DNA from: Spinacia oleracea
Taxonomy: Eukaryota; Streptophyta; Magnoliopsida; Caryophyllales; Amaranthaceae
Reading direction: 5' to 3'
NCBI RefSeq assembly: GCF_020520425.1
Contig: NC_079490.1
Span: 1,178,001 to 1,242,000, forward strand
Length of the DNA: 64,000 bases
Shown: piece by piece, positions 9,690-20,485 of the stretch
How positions within the stretch are numbered: position 1 is the stretch's first letter
How the letters are laid out: every line of letters begins with the position of its first letter
The notes under the pieces: model-generated
What the model was told of the DNA's origin: nothing
Databases searched by the model: none
The model's input: the letters and a program-made list of their open reading frames with translations, nothing else
Translations under genes and position numbers: made by a program

Positions 9690-12015
9690 ATGGCTGAGCT
9701 CGAGGAAATCGGCCATGATTATGGGTAAGTGCTCTAATTTATAATTCATTATTATTCCATGATTTCCTCTCTGTTTATTTATTGTTAATTTGGGGATTTT
9801 TTGGATATGATTGGATGGTTAATTGAAGGAAATACTGCTTAATTTTGTGTCATTTTGTACGGAAGTATTTTTTAAGGGATTGGTTTGTTTTTAATTGTTG
9901 AATTATATTTGAATTTAATCAGCTTGAATGATATGCTAGAGCTAAGTGTACTTAATTTTGTGGAATATATGATTTTTATTAGCTTAAAGATTGATAATTT
10001 ATAGGGGATTTGTTTCTTTTAATTGTCGAATTTTATTTGAATTTAATCAGCTTGAATTATATGTTAGAGCTAAGTGTACTTAATTTTGTGTAATATATGC
10101 ATTTTATTTATAATGAACAATTATTTGATTTGTTGATCTTTCTTGAATGGTGGAATTTGATTTGAATTATTTTTGGTTGGTAATTTGCAATGGTTGTAGT
10201 TCGGATATAGAAGTTGATGAATTAAGGTGTGGTAACATTGCTGAGAAAGATGTTAGTGATGAAGAGATTGATCCAGAAGAACTCGAAAGACGAATGTGGA
10301 AAGATCGAATTAAGCTTAAGCGGCTTAAGGAGAGAGAAAAGATCGAGGCTCAAAGGGCTGCTGAAAAGCAAAAGCCAAAACAAACGAGTGATCAAGCTCG
10401 GAGAAAGAAAATGTCACGAGCACAAGACGGGATTTTGAAGTACATGTTGAAATTAATGGAGGTTTGCAAAGCGAGAGGTTTTGTGTATGGGATAATTCCC
10501 GAGAAGGGAAAACCGGTTAGCGGTTCATCGGATAATATTAGAGCATGGTGGAAAGAAAAGGTTAGGTTTGATAAGAACGGTCCGGCTGCTATAGCTAAGT
10601 ATGAAGCCGAGTGTTTGGCAATGAGTGAAGGAAATGGGAATGGGAACGGGAATGGAATTGGCCAAAATACCCTTCAAGATTTGCAAGATGCAACTCTCGG
10701 GTCGTTGTTGTCATCGTTAATGCAACATTGTAATCCTCCTCAAAGGAAATTTCCTCTCGAAAAGGGCGTTCCTCCACCGTGGTGGCCTTCGGGAAATGAA
10801 GATTGGTGGGCTAAGTTGGGTTTACCAAAGGGTCAAAGCCCGCCGTATAAGAAACCGCATGATTTGAAAAAGATGTGGAAAGTTGGGGTTTTGACTGCTG
10901 TAATCAAGCATATGTCACCTGATATTGCGAAGATAAGACGGCTTGTAAGGCAATCTAAATGTTTACAAGATAAGATGACTGCTAAGGAGAGTTCGATTTG
11001 GTTAGGGGTTTTAGGTCGAGAAGAATCACTTATCCGGCAGCCTAGCAGTGATAATGGAAACTCAGGTATTACAGGAAGCCCGCCCGGCCCGCGTGGTGGT
11101 AAGAGGAAACCTAATGCTAGTAGCGATAGTGATTATGATGTTGATGGACTCGACGAAGGTGCAGGATCCGTTTCCTCTAAAATGGGTGAACCCGCGGGTG
11201 AACCTGTGGTCAATAAACGCCTTTCTATACGGAATAAGAGCTCAGTTGAGAAACAAAGTAAGAGAAGAAGAAAAGCAAGCTCTAGTGATCAGCAACCCAA
11301 CCCGTCTACAGATGGTAAACAGTTGGCAACTAATGATCAGCAACCTGCACCATCTACAAATGAGAATTTGGTGGATGAAACTGCCGGACCCGGACCCGGA
11401 CCTGAACCCAGGCCCGGACCAGTCGTGGACCATAATAATGCAGATTTGAACGATTTCCAGATGCATGATAACCAACAGGAGAATGACTCTATATTTATTG
11501 AACCCTTGTTGTCTTTAGACAATGATATTTTGGGGCAATTTAGTCATTTCCCTAATGTCCGTCCTCCCCAATTGTTGTCCGGACATAACATGTTTGTTGG
11601 AGGCCAATCATACCACCATCCGAGTGTACAAGATCCCGAGTTACAACACCGCGATTCTTATTACAATCCATCAATTCATCAATACGGGCAAAGGCTTGAT
11701 GAACATAGATTGGAACATAATACCATAAGTAGTGAGCCCCAAACAAGACAAGAAGGTGTTGGAATGCATCTTCCATCACTTAACACAGCTGAAAATGATA
11801 TCAATGGAGGTCACTTGCACCATTATGGTGTTGTTGATGCATTCCAGGACAAGAATAGACCGTTTGACAGTCATCTTGGTTCTTCCTTTAACGGCGGACT
11901 TTCTATAGATTTTGATTTATTTGATAATACTTTCCCTGAAATCGAGGGCTTTGGTTTAGAAGATGATTACTTAGCTGGTGATGACCTTGACATCTTGCAA
12001 TATTGTGGAGCTTAG
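9690..12015 (+). CDS. EIL3: EIN3-family transcription factor, EIL3/SLIM1 type, 2 exons
   Basis: Exon 1 is 9690-9724 (35 nt; donor GTAAGT) and exon 2 is 10200-12015 (acceptor TTGTAG). Together they encode 616 residues beginning [20 protein letters not shown]. Then come the acidic segment [20 protein letters not shown], a basic stretch, and the EIN3 DNA-binding fold with [40 protein letters not shown] and [19 protein letters not shown]. The C-terminal half is low-complexity ([12 protein letters not shown], Gln/Asn/His-rich) with an acidic end. The start of the conserved region matches EIL3/SLIM1 better than EIN3/EIL1. SLIM1 is the central nuclear regulator of sulfur-deficiency responses in Arabidopsis, so that role is inferred by orthology. 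The ORF's upstream ATG at 10147 lies in the intron and should not be used. Confidence 0.93.
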
Positions 12016-12101
12016 AATGGTGCACTGGTTTTTTTGGCAGCTTAAAAATGGTGAGTTTTTGCTTGATGTTGTCTTCTGGTTGAATTTCCACCTTTTTCTT
12101 A

Positions 12102-12436
12102 GGATAATTTCATATTTGCCACCTTTTAAATTTCAGGTTTTTGTATTTATCACCTTAATTTTATGAAACCTTTTATATTTACCACCTCTTGACGAACTTC
12201 ATCCAAATTTCCGTCAATGTAGGTCCTAATTACCTAACTTCTTTTAGTTGGAAACCTAACGATAAAGGGGAAAATTAAAATACATTGGTTAAGTGGGGGC
12301 CCACATGAACGGAAAATTAGATGGAATCCGTTAAAAAGTGGTAAATACAAACCTTTCATAAAATTATGGTAGTAAATATGAAATTACATTTTATAAGGTG
12401 GTAAACAAAAAATGAAACTGGTAAATATGAAAATTT
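12102..12436. mobile_element. Mutator-like MITE in the EIL3 3' region
   Basis: An exact 11-bp target duplication CCTTTTTCTTA (12091-12101 and 12437-12447) flanks inverted ends related to TTTCATATTTGCCACC / TTTCATATTTACCAG. The interior is also strongly self-complementary. It appears to sit within a 3' UTR intron, with donor GTGAGT near 12050 and acceptor TTCCAG ending at 12480. Confidence 0.75.
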
Positions 12437-12949
12437 CCTTTTTCTTAACCAACTAAATTTCTCTTGATGTTCTTTTCCAGGTATTGCTCTAGGGGGGAAG
12501 TTGAAATAGAGATGAAGTTTGAGCGCGTGACCTGTATAGTTGTCAACATGAAAAGTCCTTATAGGTGTAAGTTATTAGATTAGTTTCATTCAATTTTTTT
12601 TAAAACAAGAATATAAAGACCAGTTCATGAATTGAGGCTGGTTCCATGTAGGTTGAAGTCCGTTTTGATGGGTTAACTTTCAAACCCAGATGAAAAATAT
12701 AAATATGTTGATTGAACCTTCCTGCAAAAAAGAAGTTGGAAGTTAGTAAACGCGTTAGGTTGTGCCCCTATTCTGAACCTGTTTTTTCTCTTACCAATCA
12801 CATCTTTGCTTTCTCTTATGCATCTTTGGTGGTTTTTAACTGCAATTAACTGTTTTACTGCCATGTTGGCTGTGATATCTGTTTCATTCTGCCATAATCC
12901 TGTGGATGAAGGTAGAAACTTGAGTTTTTTTAAGGAGTTGATCAGTGAG

Positions 12950-14130
12950 GCATATAATGTTCTAACTTCTAATCAGATTTCCATCTCTCCCTCAAAAACA
13001 GCATAGATTAGTTGAAGAATGTTCATTTGAATCTGTTTAACATGAATATATCAGAGTTTTTTCTGCAAGTGTTTGTTAAGGATTCTTCTTAATTGGGTTC
13101 TAGGAGGACAAGAAGCAGATATATAATGTTCTAACTTCTAATTAGATTTCCATCTTCTCCCTCGAAAACAGCATAGATTAGTTTAAAAATATTCATTTGA
13201 ATCTGTTTAACATGAATATATCAGAGTTTTTTCTGCAACTGTTAGTAGTTAAGGATTCTGCTTAAATTGGGTTCTACTTCTAGGAGGACAAGATGCAGAT
13301 ATGTAATGTTCTAACTTCTAATCAGATTTCCATCTCTCCCTCAAAAACAGCAAGATTAGTTGAAGAATGTTCTTTTGAATCTGTTTAACTTCATGTATCA
13401 GAGTTTTTCCTGCTAGGGTTAGTTTGAAAAATGTTCTTTTGGATCTGTTTAACATTCATGTATCAGAGCTTTTTCTGCAAGTGTTAGTTAAGGATTCTTC
13501 TTAAATTGGGTTCTAGGAGGACAAGATGCAGATATATAATGTTCTAAGTTCTAATCAGATTTTCATCTATCCCTCAAAAACAGCATAGATTAGTTGAAGA
13601 ATGTTGTTTTGAATCTGTTTAACATGAACATATCAGAGTTTTTTCTGCAAGGGTTAATTAAGGATTCTTCTTAAATTGAGTTCTAGGATGACAAGATGCA
13701 GATATATAATGTTCTAACTTCTAATCAGATTTCCATCTCTCCCTCGAAAACAGCATAGATTAGTTGTTTTGAATCTGTTTAACATGAATGTATCAGAGTT
13801 TTTCCTGCTAGGGTTAGTTAAGGATTATTCTTAAATTGAAGAATGTTCTTTTGAATCTGTTTAACATGAATGTATCAGAGTTTTTTCTGCAACTAAGGAT
13901 TATTCTTAAATTGGGTTCTAGGAGGACAAGATGCAGATATATAATGTTCTAAGTTCTAATCAGATTTCCATCTCTCCCTCGAAAACAGCACAGATTAGTT
14001 CAAGAATGTTGTTTTGAATCTGTTTAACATGAATATAACATAGCTTTTTCTGCAAGTGTTAGTTAAGGATTCTTCTTAAATTGAGTTCTAGAAAAACAAG
14101 ATGCAGAATCTCTAATCTGTTTAACATGCA
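12950..14130. repeat. Minisatellite, ~170-bp unit, about 6-7 copies, downstream of EIL3
   Basis: Units contain ATATAATGTTCTAACTTCTA, CAGATTTCCATCTCTCCCTC and GAATCTGTTTAACATGAATA. Recognisable unit starts lie near 12953, 13118, 13300, 13533, 13702 and 13936, with a decayed last unit near 14100. Two intervals are longer (~233 bp) because part of a unit is repeated again. Confidence 0.85.
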
Positions 14131-14531
14131 TGTATCAGTCCTCTTTGAAGTTAGAGAGATGCTCTTTACTGAAGTAAATCAAAGAACAGTTTCTTTTAAA
14201 GTTGGGTAATCATGATTTTTTTGGGGCATACAATGAACAATATGTTGGTAGTCTTTCATTTTCTCAGTACTTGTAGAGTTGTAGGTTGATTTTTGTTGAA
14301 TAATTTGAAGGATGCCATTAACAAACTGTTGAGCTCACTAATCTGTATAACTTAGTAGCTGTCAAACTCTTGATTCAGTATTTATGGATGATTGTTGTTG
14401 CCCATAGAACGTTCTAGAATCTATGGTGAATCCGATGCTGTCACTCTGTCAGCATCACTTATGTAATCCTCAGGTGGTTAGAAGTATATCAGGTTTCTTG
14501 CTGTCAAAACAAGGGGAGAGGTACAGATTAA

Positions 14532-14840
14532 TAAAGATGGCCGTCGGCCGGGTCGGGCTTCGGGCCTAAACTTGCTGGGGTCATGCCAAACCCACTGTGC
14601 ATCGTGCTGGGCCAGGTCGGGCCAAAAAGTTCAAAACTGGGCCCATGCCCTCTGGATGTCGGGTCGTGGTTTTGTCTAAGCCTAATTTTACTATATTTAC
14701 CGTGTTTTGTCGTGCTGCGCCTTGTTGTGCTTTCTCAAAAGAAAATATGGCACAGACCCGGCCCGGCCCGGCCCGGCCCATGACTTCATGTCGAGCTGTG
14801 CTTTTTCGTGTCTGATCAGGCCTGCCCACAACCATCTTTA
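14532..14840. mobile_element. GC-rich inverted-repeat MITE (TAAAGATGG ends), copy 1
   Basis: The left end TAAAGATGGCCGTCGGCC and the right end CCCACAACCATCTTTA are inverted. The interior is rich in GGCCCGGCCC repeats. A related copy with the same ends is at 49212-49521. A partial duplicate of the right half follows at about 14960-15110. The target duplication could not be decided. Confidence 0.65.
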
Positions 14841-15454
14841 CAACAGGACGTATAAAAAACATGTTGGTTATGTAATTTCGATGTATTTTTCAGCCACATT
14901 CACCTGCATCCTTCTTCAGTCTCGTGTTCTCGTAAATCGAGCTACTGCTGATCAGTCTCGTGTTCTCGAATTTTTCAGTTAAATCCACCTGCATCCCACA
15001 ACTTCATGCCAGACCGTGCTTTTTTCGTGCCGGGTTGCGTCTCGGGCCGGTCCACAATCATCTTTCCAACATGGCATGTAAAAAACATGTTGTTTCTGTA
15101 ATTTCGATGTATTCGTCACGAGACCGGTTTAATCTAACTCCGGTCCAGCTAAGAAGATCATGTCAAAAATTGAGCTTAGAAGATCATCTAACAAGGCTTT
15201 TTTTTATACTTTAGTTATTTTTTCGAAACTAATCCATTTGAAATAAAAATATAAACCATTTGCTACTGCCTAACTTGCACAATTGTTTCACCTCACAACT
15301 TTTTCATTTCACAATGGAGGACATATATATGTAGTATATACCTACCACATGTTCTTACATCTTTATTTGTACATGTACAAATAATTAAGGAGCACACACA
15401 CTCTACACACAACCACAACACACCAATTATTCATACTTTGTATTATATATTTTA

Positions 15455-16011
15455 GGAAAATTTGTCAAAAAGGACCTTTTATAACTCAAATTTTGCGAGA
15501 AAGGACCTTATATAATTTTTTTTGTGAAAACACACCTTAAAGTAATTTTTTTTGCGAGAAAGGACCTAAGGGAAGTTTCCAGCATTAACTGAGCTTTTCC
15601 GACCATTGACTTGCACGTGAGCAGCACGCGTGGCTTACGTTGGCTAAAGACATTGATTTTCCCGAGTCTTGAATTTTCAAACTTGATTTTATTTCGATTT
15701 TTTTTTCAACTTTAGGTTTTAAAGCTTAGAATTTTGGAGGAAAATTGGGTATGATTATCAAAATAAAGTCACACGTGCTTCTCACGTGCAAGTCAATGGC
15801 CGAAAAAGCTCAGTCAATGCCGAAAATTTACTTTTGGTTGTCTTTCGCAAAAAAAAAAATTTCATTAAGGTGTGATTTCACAAAAAAAAAATTATATAAG
15901 GTTCTTTCTCGCAAAAAAATTTACATTAAGTTGTTATTTCACAAAAAAAATTATATAAGGTCCTTTCTCGCAAAATTTGGATTATCAAAGATCATTTTTA
16001 ACAAATTTGCC
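15455..16011. mobile_element. Mutator-like hairpin MITE, 557 bp
   Basis: A 9-bp duplication TATATTTTA (15446-15454 and 16012-16020) flanks very long inverted arms. The ends are GGAAAATTTGTCAAAAAGGA and TTTTTAACAAATTTGCC. Both arms hold several units of the GCGAGAAAGGACCTTATATA type. The corresponding site in the sister block near 20430 lacks it, so it arrived after the duplication. Confidence 0.85.
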
Positions 16012-16034
16012 TATATTTTATATTATATATTACA

Positions 16035-16293
16035 TACTACCTCCGTTTCAAAAAGATCTTTACAGTTACTATTTGCACGGACTCCAATGCAATATTTAAC
16101 TACTAATATATCCTATTTCGTATGTGAAAAATCTATAAAAATTTGATATTATGAAAATACATCCCGAGACCAATCTAACAAGATCTTACATTTAACTTTT
16201 TGATGTATATAATGATGAGAATTTACGGTCAAAGTTTTTATAATTTGGACACATTTTTCAAAGCGTAAAGTACTTTCTGAAACGAAGGTAGTA
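16035..16293. mobile_element. Stowaway-like MITE
   Basis: TA-flanked inverted ends CTACCTCCGTTTCAAAAAG / CTGAAACGAAGGTAG. The sister block has the empty site TACATACTTTTTTTTAAG near 20448. Another family member lies at 21494-21688. Confidence 0.85.
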
Positions 16294-16320
16294 CTTTTTT
16301 AAGGGCAATATAGGATCAGA

Positions 16321-17688
16321 TCAACAACTTCCAAAGTAACATGAACAACCTAGTGCACGCCATTTGCACTCCCCTGTAACTGCTCCAGAGCTTCTGCAGC
16401 TTGCACGACACCTTCTATCACCGAAGAAAGACAAGCATCTTGTCCGACTAAAGTGTAAATGTATAAACCATCCACAAAGATGATTGGTTTCTAATAGCTT
16501 TCGAGGAAATTCAAGTGGTGTTTCGGATTCATCAGCAGGATTGTCACCATTTACTTTTACGATGTCTGAGAAAATACAAAAAAATAAATATATATTCATC
16601 ACATAATCCGGTTCGAGGTTTTCTGAATCTATACTGAGTATACCATTAAAATGGTATACTAAGGGTAAAACAGTAACTTCATTTGGTATATTAAGGGCTA
16701 AATGGTAAGTTCATGTAATAAATTAAGTCTGGCCCACGAAAAATAACATTTATCTTTGACTTGTTAGTACCAAACTATGTTGTTTAGAACCAAAAAAAAA
16801 TGAAACCACGTTACCAAACTATGTTATTTGGTATCACATGAGAAAATACAACTATTTTTCTTGTACCAAACTATGTGGTTTGGTAGTAAATAAAAATGCA
16901 GAATATTAGTATACCATTTCAATGGTATACCTAGTATAGATTAAGACTTTCTCATCCGATTCATCAACTCCCAAAACTTTTTATTTTCTGTAAGGTACTC
17001 CCTCTGTTCCTTTATGTTCTTCCCATTTGGGAAATGGTGTGAAAATTAAGAAAATTGAATCTTGTAATGATTGAGTGTAAGAATAATGATTGAATGTAAG
17101 AGAAAGTAATAAAGTAGTAAAAGAAAGTAATAAAGAAATGAAGGACAGAGAAAATATTTTTAATAAAGTAATAAAAAAATTATAAAAGTGGAGTTGGATG
17201 GGTGAATAGGGAAATGTGAATGAATTAAATAAGGGATGGTGGAGAATTTTATGGTAAAAAGGTATGTCCATAAAAGGAAATGGGAAGAACATATAGGAAT
17301 GCCCGAAATAGATACAGGAATAACAAAAAGGAATGGAGGGAGTATTAATTAAGGCCCTATTCTGTTCATCTTTTCTACATATTTCAGAAAAATTATATTC
17401 ATCACATAAGCCGATTCATCAACTGCAAAAACTTTTTTTTGGTAAGGTATTAATTAAGGCCCTATTCTATTCATCTTTTCTACATATTTCAACAAAAATA
17501 AGTTCAGATAATTTTAGATAAATTTATAAAAGTTTGGATAATATAAGTTTAGAAAAAATAAGTGAAAATTAGGTGAATAAAATACATCATAAATACAAAA
17601 CTGTCAAGATTAACTTACCATTGCTTATAAGAAGGGTGAGAACGAGAAAGAATGCCACTACATTAACCGAGTAATTTGATTTAGCCAT
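16321..17688 (-). CDS. Defensin-like secreted cysteine-rich peptide 1, 2 exons
   Basis: Exon 1 is 17619-17688 and exon 2 is 16321-16565, joined at AATG / ACATCG to give 104 residues. Exon 1 encodes a signal peptide (MAKSNYSVNVVAFFLVLTLL). Exon 2 encodes a pro-segment and a mature domain with eight cysteines at 54, 67, 76, 80, 90, 97, 99 and 104. The C-x3-C, the GEC of the gamma-core and the C-x-C followed by a terminal C are the plant defensin-like signature. The split after the signal peptide is the standard DEFL gene structure. Members act in antimicrobial defence or cell signalling; which applies here is unknown. The intron (16566-17618) is loaded with MITEs. The paralogue lies 4.2 kb downstream in the same orientation. 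Confidence 0.85.
16638..16930. mobile_element. Intronic MITE with GTATACCATT ends
   Basis: Both ends are short palindromes (GTATACCATTAAAATGGTAT at left, GTATACCATTTCAATGGTAT at right). It is absent from the intron of the paralogue, so it is a post-duplication insertion or was lost there. Family and target duplication were not resolved. Confidence 0.55.
16996..17344. mobile_element. Stowaway-like MITE in the intron of defensin-like gene 1
   Basis: TA-flanked ends CTCCCTCTGTTCCTTTATG / ACAAAAAGGAATGGAGGGAG. A family member in the other orientation is at 18968-19315. Confidence 0.8.
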
Positions 17689-18038
17689 CTTGATTTTTTG
17701 TTTCTCTAGTTTTGTGAGTTTATTTGTATTTATATAAGATGAAATATCATGTGTATTTATAGATTTATTTTTTGACAAAATCATTTACTTGCAAGATGAG
17801 CATATATATGAAACTTTCGTCCCTTCAATATATAATTATATATATCATCCACTAATGGTAAATGGTTGAATATTTATCAGCCAAATTGGCAAGATTTTGA
17901 TTTTTTCTATATATCTTATTTCTTAGTATATTCTTCGTATTAATTCTAACAAAATCAGAACTTGTAAAACTAAAGTTTGATTTATTTATTTTTGTTTAAT
18001 TGTTTCTTGTATACTATATTACACCGCAATTTAGGAGG

Positions 18039-18291
18039 TGGACCATGGTGCACAGTGAACATGGTAACCTTAAGAACACTAGTATGTAATTAAAAGAACA
18101 GCTGGTTACGTGAAAAGAACATGAATATATTTTTTATTTATATTTTTAATAAATATGAAATAATATATTATTTTTTACAACAAAAAAGTGAAATATTATA
18201 GCGCATGTTCATTTTTGTCTTAGTGTCATGTTCTTTTGCTTATGCACACATATTCTTTTGGTGCACCATGCTCACTGTGCACCATGGTCCA
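18039..18291. mobile_element. MITE with TGGACCATGGTGCACAGTG ends, copy 1
   Basis: Inverted ends of about 25-30 bp (TGGACCATGGTGCACAGTG and its complement) surround an AT-rich centre. The second copy is at 48004-48258. Target duplication not resolved. Confidence 0.7.
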
Positions 18292-18368
18292 TAATCCACC
18301 GATTGCTTGCAATAGTTTGACTGACACACTTGTCAATGCACTAATTTAACCGCAATTATATGTAATGA

Positions 18369-18631
18369 TACTTCATCCGTCTTTTAATACTCGCAACGTT
18401 TGTTAGTTTCACGCATGCCAATGCACAACTTTGATCATTTATATCTTAAATTCTCTTTATGCAAAAATTATAAAAAGTTGATATTTTGAAAATACACATT
18501 GAGACGAATCTAACAAGATCCCACATGACTATGTTTTATCTTATATAAAAAACACTACGAATAGTCAAAGTAGATTATATGAATAGTGGCAAAAGTCCAA
18601 ACGTTGCGAGTATTAAAAGACGTAGGAAGTA
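18369..18631. mobile_element. Stowaway-like MITE
   Basis: TA-flanked inverted ends CTTCATCCGTCTTTTAATAC / TATTAAAAGACGTAGGAAG. It is inserted into an older related element whose right end is near 18800. Confidence 0.75.
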
Positions 18632-18967
18632 TATTCTTAAGTTATTTTAAAACTTGTAGAAAAGTATAAATTAAGATTAATCCAACAACATATTACACAA
18701 TAACATTTGATTTTTATATATTAATAAGTAAAATGGGTCAAAGTTAATGTATGAATAGTGCAAAAGTCAAATAGTGCGAGTATTCTGAAACAAGGGAGTA
18801 CTAATAGTTAGTTTTTGTTTGGCCGTTCGTTTTACCTTATTTGGCTCTGCTTGCGACACGCAAATCCCAAATTTGTCTATGAAAGGCGGATCGAATTGTA
18901 ATAGTGTCTATAATTGATTTAAGTTGTACTTTATAACACTAATTGTTAAAGCCTCATTGGTAAATGC

Positions 18968-19315
18968 TACTCCCTCCATTCCTTTTTGATCTTCCCGTTC
19001 CTATAAATGTCGTTCCTAAATGATTTTCCTGTTTATATTTTTGGACATGATTTTTTACCATGAATTTCCCCACCATCACTTATTTAATTCATTGACATTT
19101 CCCCATATACCCACCCAACCCCACTTTTATGATTTTTTATTACTTTTATACAAATATCTTCTCTCTCCTTCATTTCTTTATTAATTTCCTTCGTTTATTT
19201 ATTACTTTCTCTTACACCCAATCATTACTCTTACACTCAATCATTACAAGATTCCATTTTCTTAATTTCCACCCCAAACACCAAATAGGAAGATCATTTA
19301 GGAATGGAGGGAGTA
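18968..19315. mobile_element. Stowaway-like MITE
   Basis: TA-flanked ends CTCCCTCCATTCCTTTTTG / TAGGAATGGAGGGAG. It lies between the two defensin-like blocks. Confidence 0.8.
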
Positions 19316-19335
19316 CAAATTTGGTACATTGAAAC

Positions 19336-19848
19336 CAGTGGCGTATACAGGATTTTGAAATAGGGTAGACATAAAAAGTACAATTTTTTTTTAAAAAAGA
19401 TACAATGAAAATGAGAATTTGCGGAGTGCTAATTATAATGTTTACATAAATTTATCAATTTCACCGTTCACTTTATTTTATAAATTCTAAGATTTTAAAG
19501 ATTATACAATATAAATGTATACGGAGTACTCCGTGTTATATAGCAAATAACAACAAAACTTTAAAAATATACGAAGTAGAGATTAAAAAACAAATATGAC
19601 GTGACACCCCCGAAAACAAAAATTGAATTTTAAATACTTGTCAAACTAAAAATAAGGTTTATATATTTAATCTGCAACAAAAACACATGAAGGCAAGATG
19701 CTAGAGTGGTTAATAAGGAAATCTAATTATGTTAATCTCCCAATTGGTCATGGGTTAGACTCCTAGATTGAACAAATTTATGTTTTTTTTTAAAAAAATA
19801 CTCAACCTATTAGAATGAATTTTCTATTACACAGTAGATCCGCCCCTG
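19336..19848. mobile_element. hAT-type nonautonomous element, 513 bp
   Basis: Exact 8-bp duplication ATTGAAAC (19328-19335 and 19849-19856) with ends CAGTGGCGTATACAGG and GTAGATCCGCCCCTG. The interior holds a tRNA-like stretch (GCTAGAGTGGTTAATAAGG and GGTTAGACTCC near 19690-19765). Its left end is the best in-window reference for the MCTP intron element. Confidence 0.85.
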
Positions 19849-20040
19849 ATTGAAACCCATGGTTATAATGTTAAAATACCAACCTATTCTGTAGTTGAAA
19901 TTGTAATTTCGTTTATTTCCCTTTGAATTACAACGTCCTTTGAATTACAACATTGAACATGATAATTTCGTTGCTCATCTAACAAGTTTTTTTCATTACC
20001 TCTATTTATTTATTTGAAACTAATCCATTTAAAAAACAAT

Positions 20041-20213
20041 TTTTTTTTTTTTTGGTGTTAGTATCCGGTTCATCCTTAGGGCTAATCCGGATTCGGGGCG
20101 AGTTCTGGGTGGTTAGGTTCCAGTCCCCTCCCAATTGTTGTTGCGGGGGATCGAACACGAGTTCTCCCTACCAAGCTCAGCCCCAATCACCACTGAACCA
20201 ACAAGCAATTGGT
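20041..20213 (-). mobile_element. tRNA-derived SINE, 173 bp, full length
   Basis: Read on the minus strand it has an A-box region (GTTGGTTCAGTGGTGATTGG), a B-box region (CGTGTTCGATCCCC) and a 3' poly(A) tail. A perfect 14-bp target duplication ATTTAAAAAACAAT (20027-20040, 20214-20227) flanks it. Block A near 15236 shows the corresponding site without it. Confidence 0.9.
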
Positions 20214-20485
20214 ATTTAAAAAACAATATAAACCACTTGCTACTAACTTGCACAATTGTTTCACCTCACAACTTTTTCATTTCACAATGGAGGACATATA
20301 TATGTAGTATACACATACCACATGTTTATATATCTTACATCTTTATTTATACATGTACAAATAATTAAGGAGCACACACACTCACTCTATACACAAGCAC
20401 AACACACCAATTATTCATACTTTATATTATATAATACATACTATATTACATACTTTTTTTTAAGGGCATATAAAATCATATTAGA

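Larger units (their letters stand above)
15180..18830. repeat. Segmental duplication, block A (contains defensin-like gene 1)
   Basis: Shared blocks with 19970-22610 include the downstream flank (GCACAATTGTTTCACCTCAC, TACATGTACAAATAATTAAG), both exons, the intron ends, the promoter (CAAATTGGCAAGATTTTGAT) and a distal Stowaway-like piece. Differences between the blocks are mostly clean transposon insertions. Confidence 0.85.

Noticed and set aside
10147-10199. ATG at 10147 as the EIL3 start
   Set aside because: It lies in an intron; splicing 9724 to 10200 gives a family-like N terminus and a good donor and acceptor.
14583-14982. Overlapping ORFs on both strands around 14.6-15.0 kb
   Set aside because: They are produced by GC-rich transposon repeats (GGCCCGG) with few stops and show no protein family features.
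15745-16146. 133-codon Lys-rich ORF
   Set aside because: It lies inside the arm of the 557-bp hairpin MITE and is made of repeated units.
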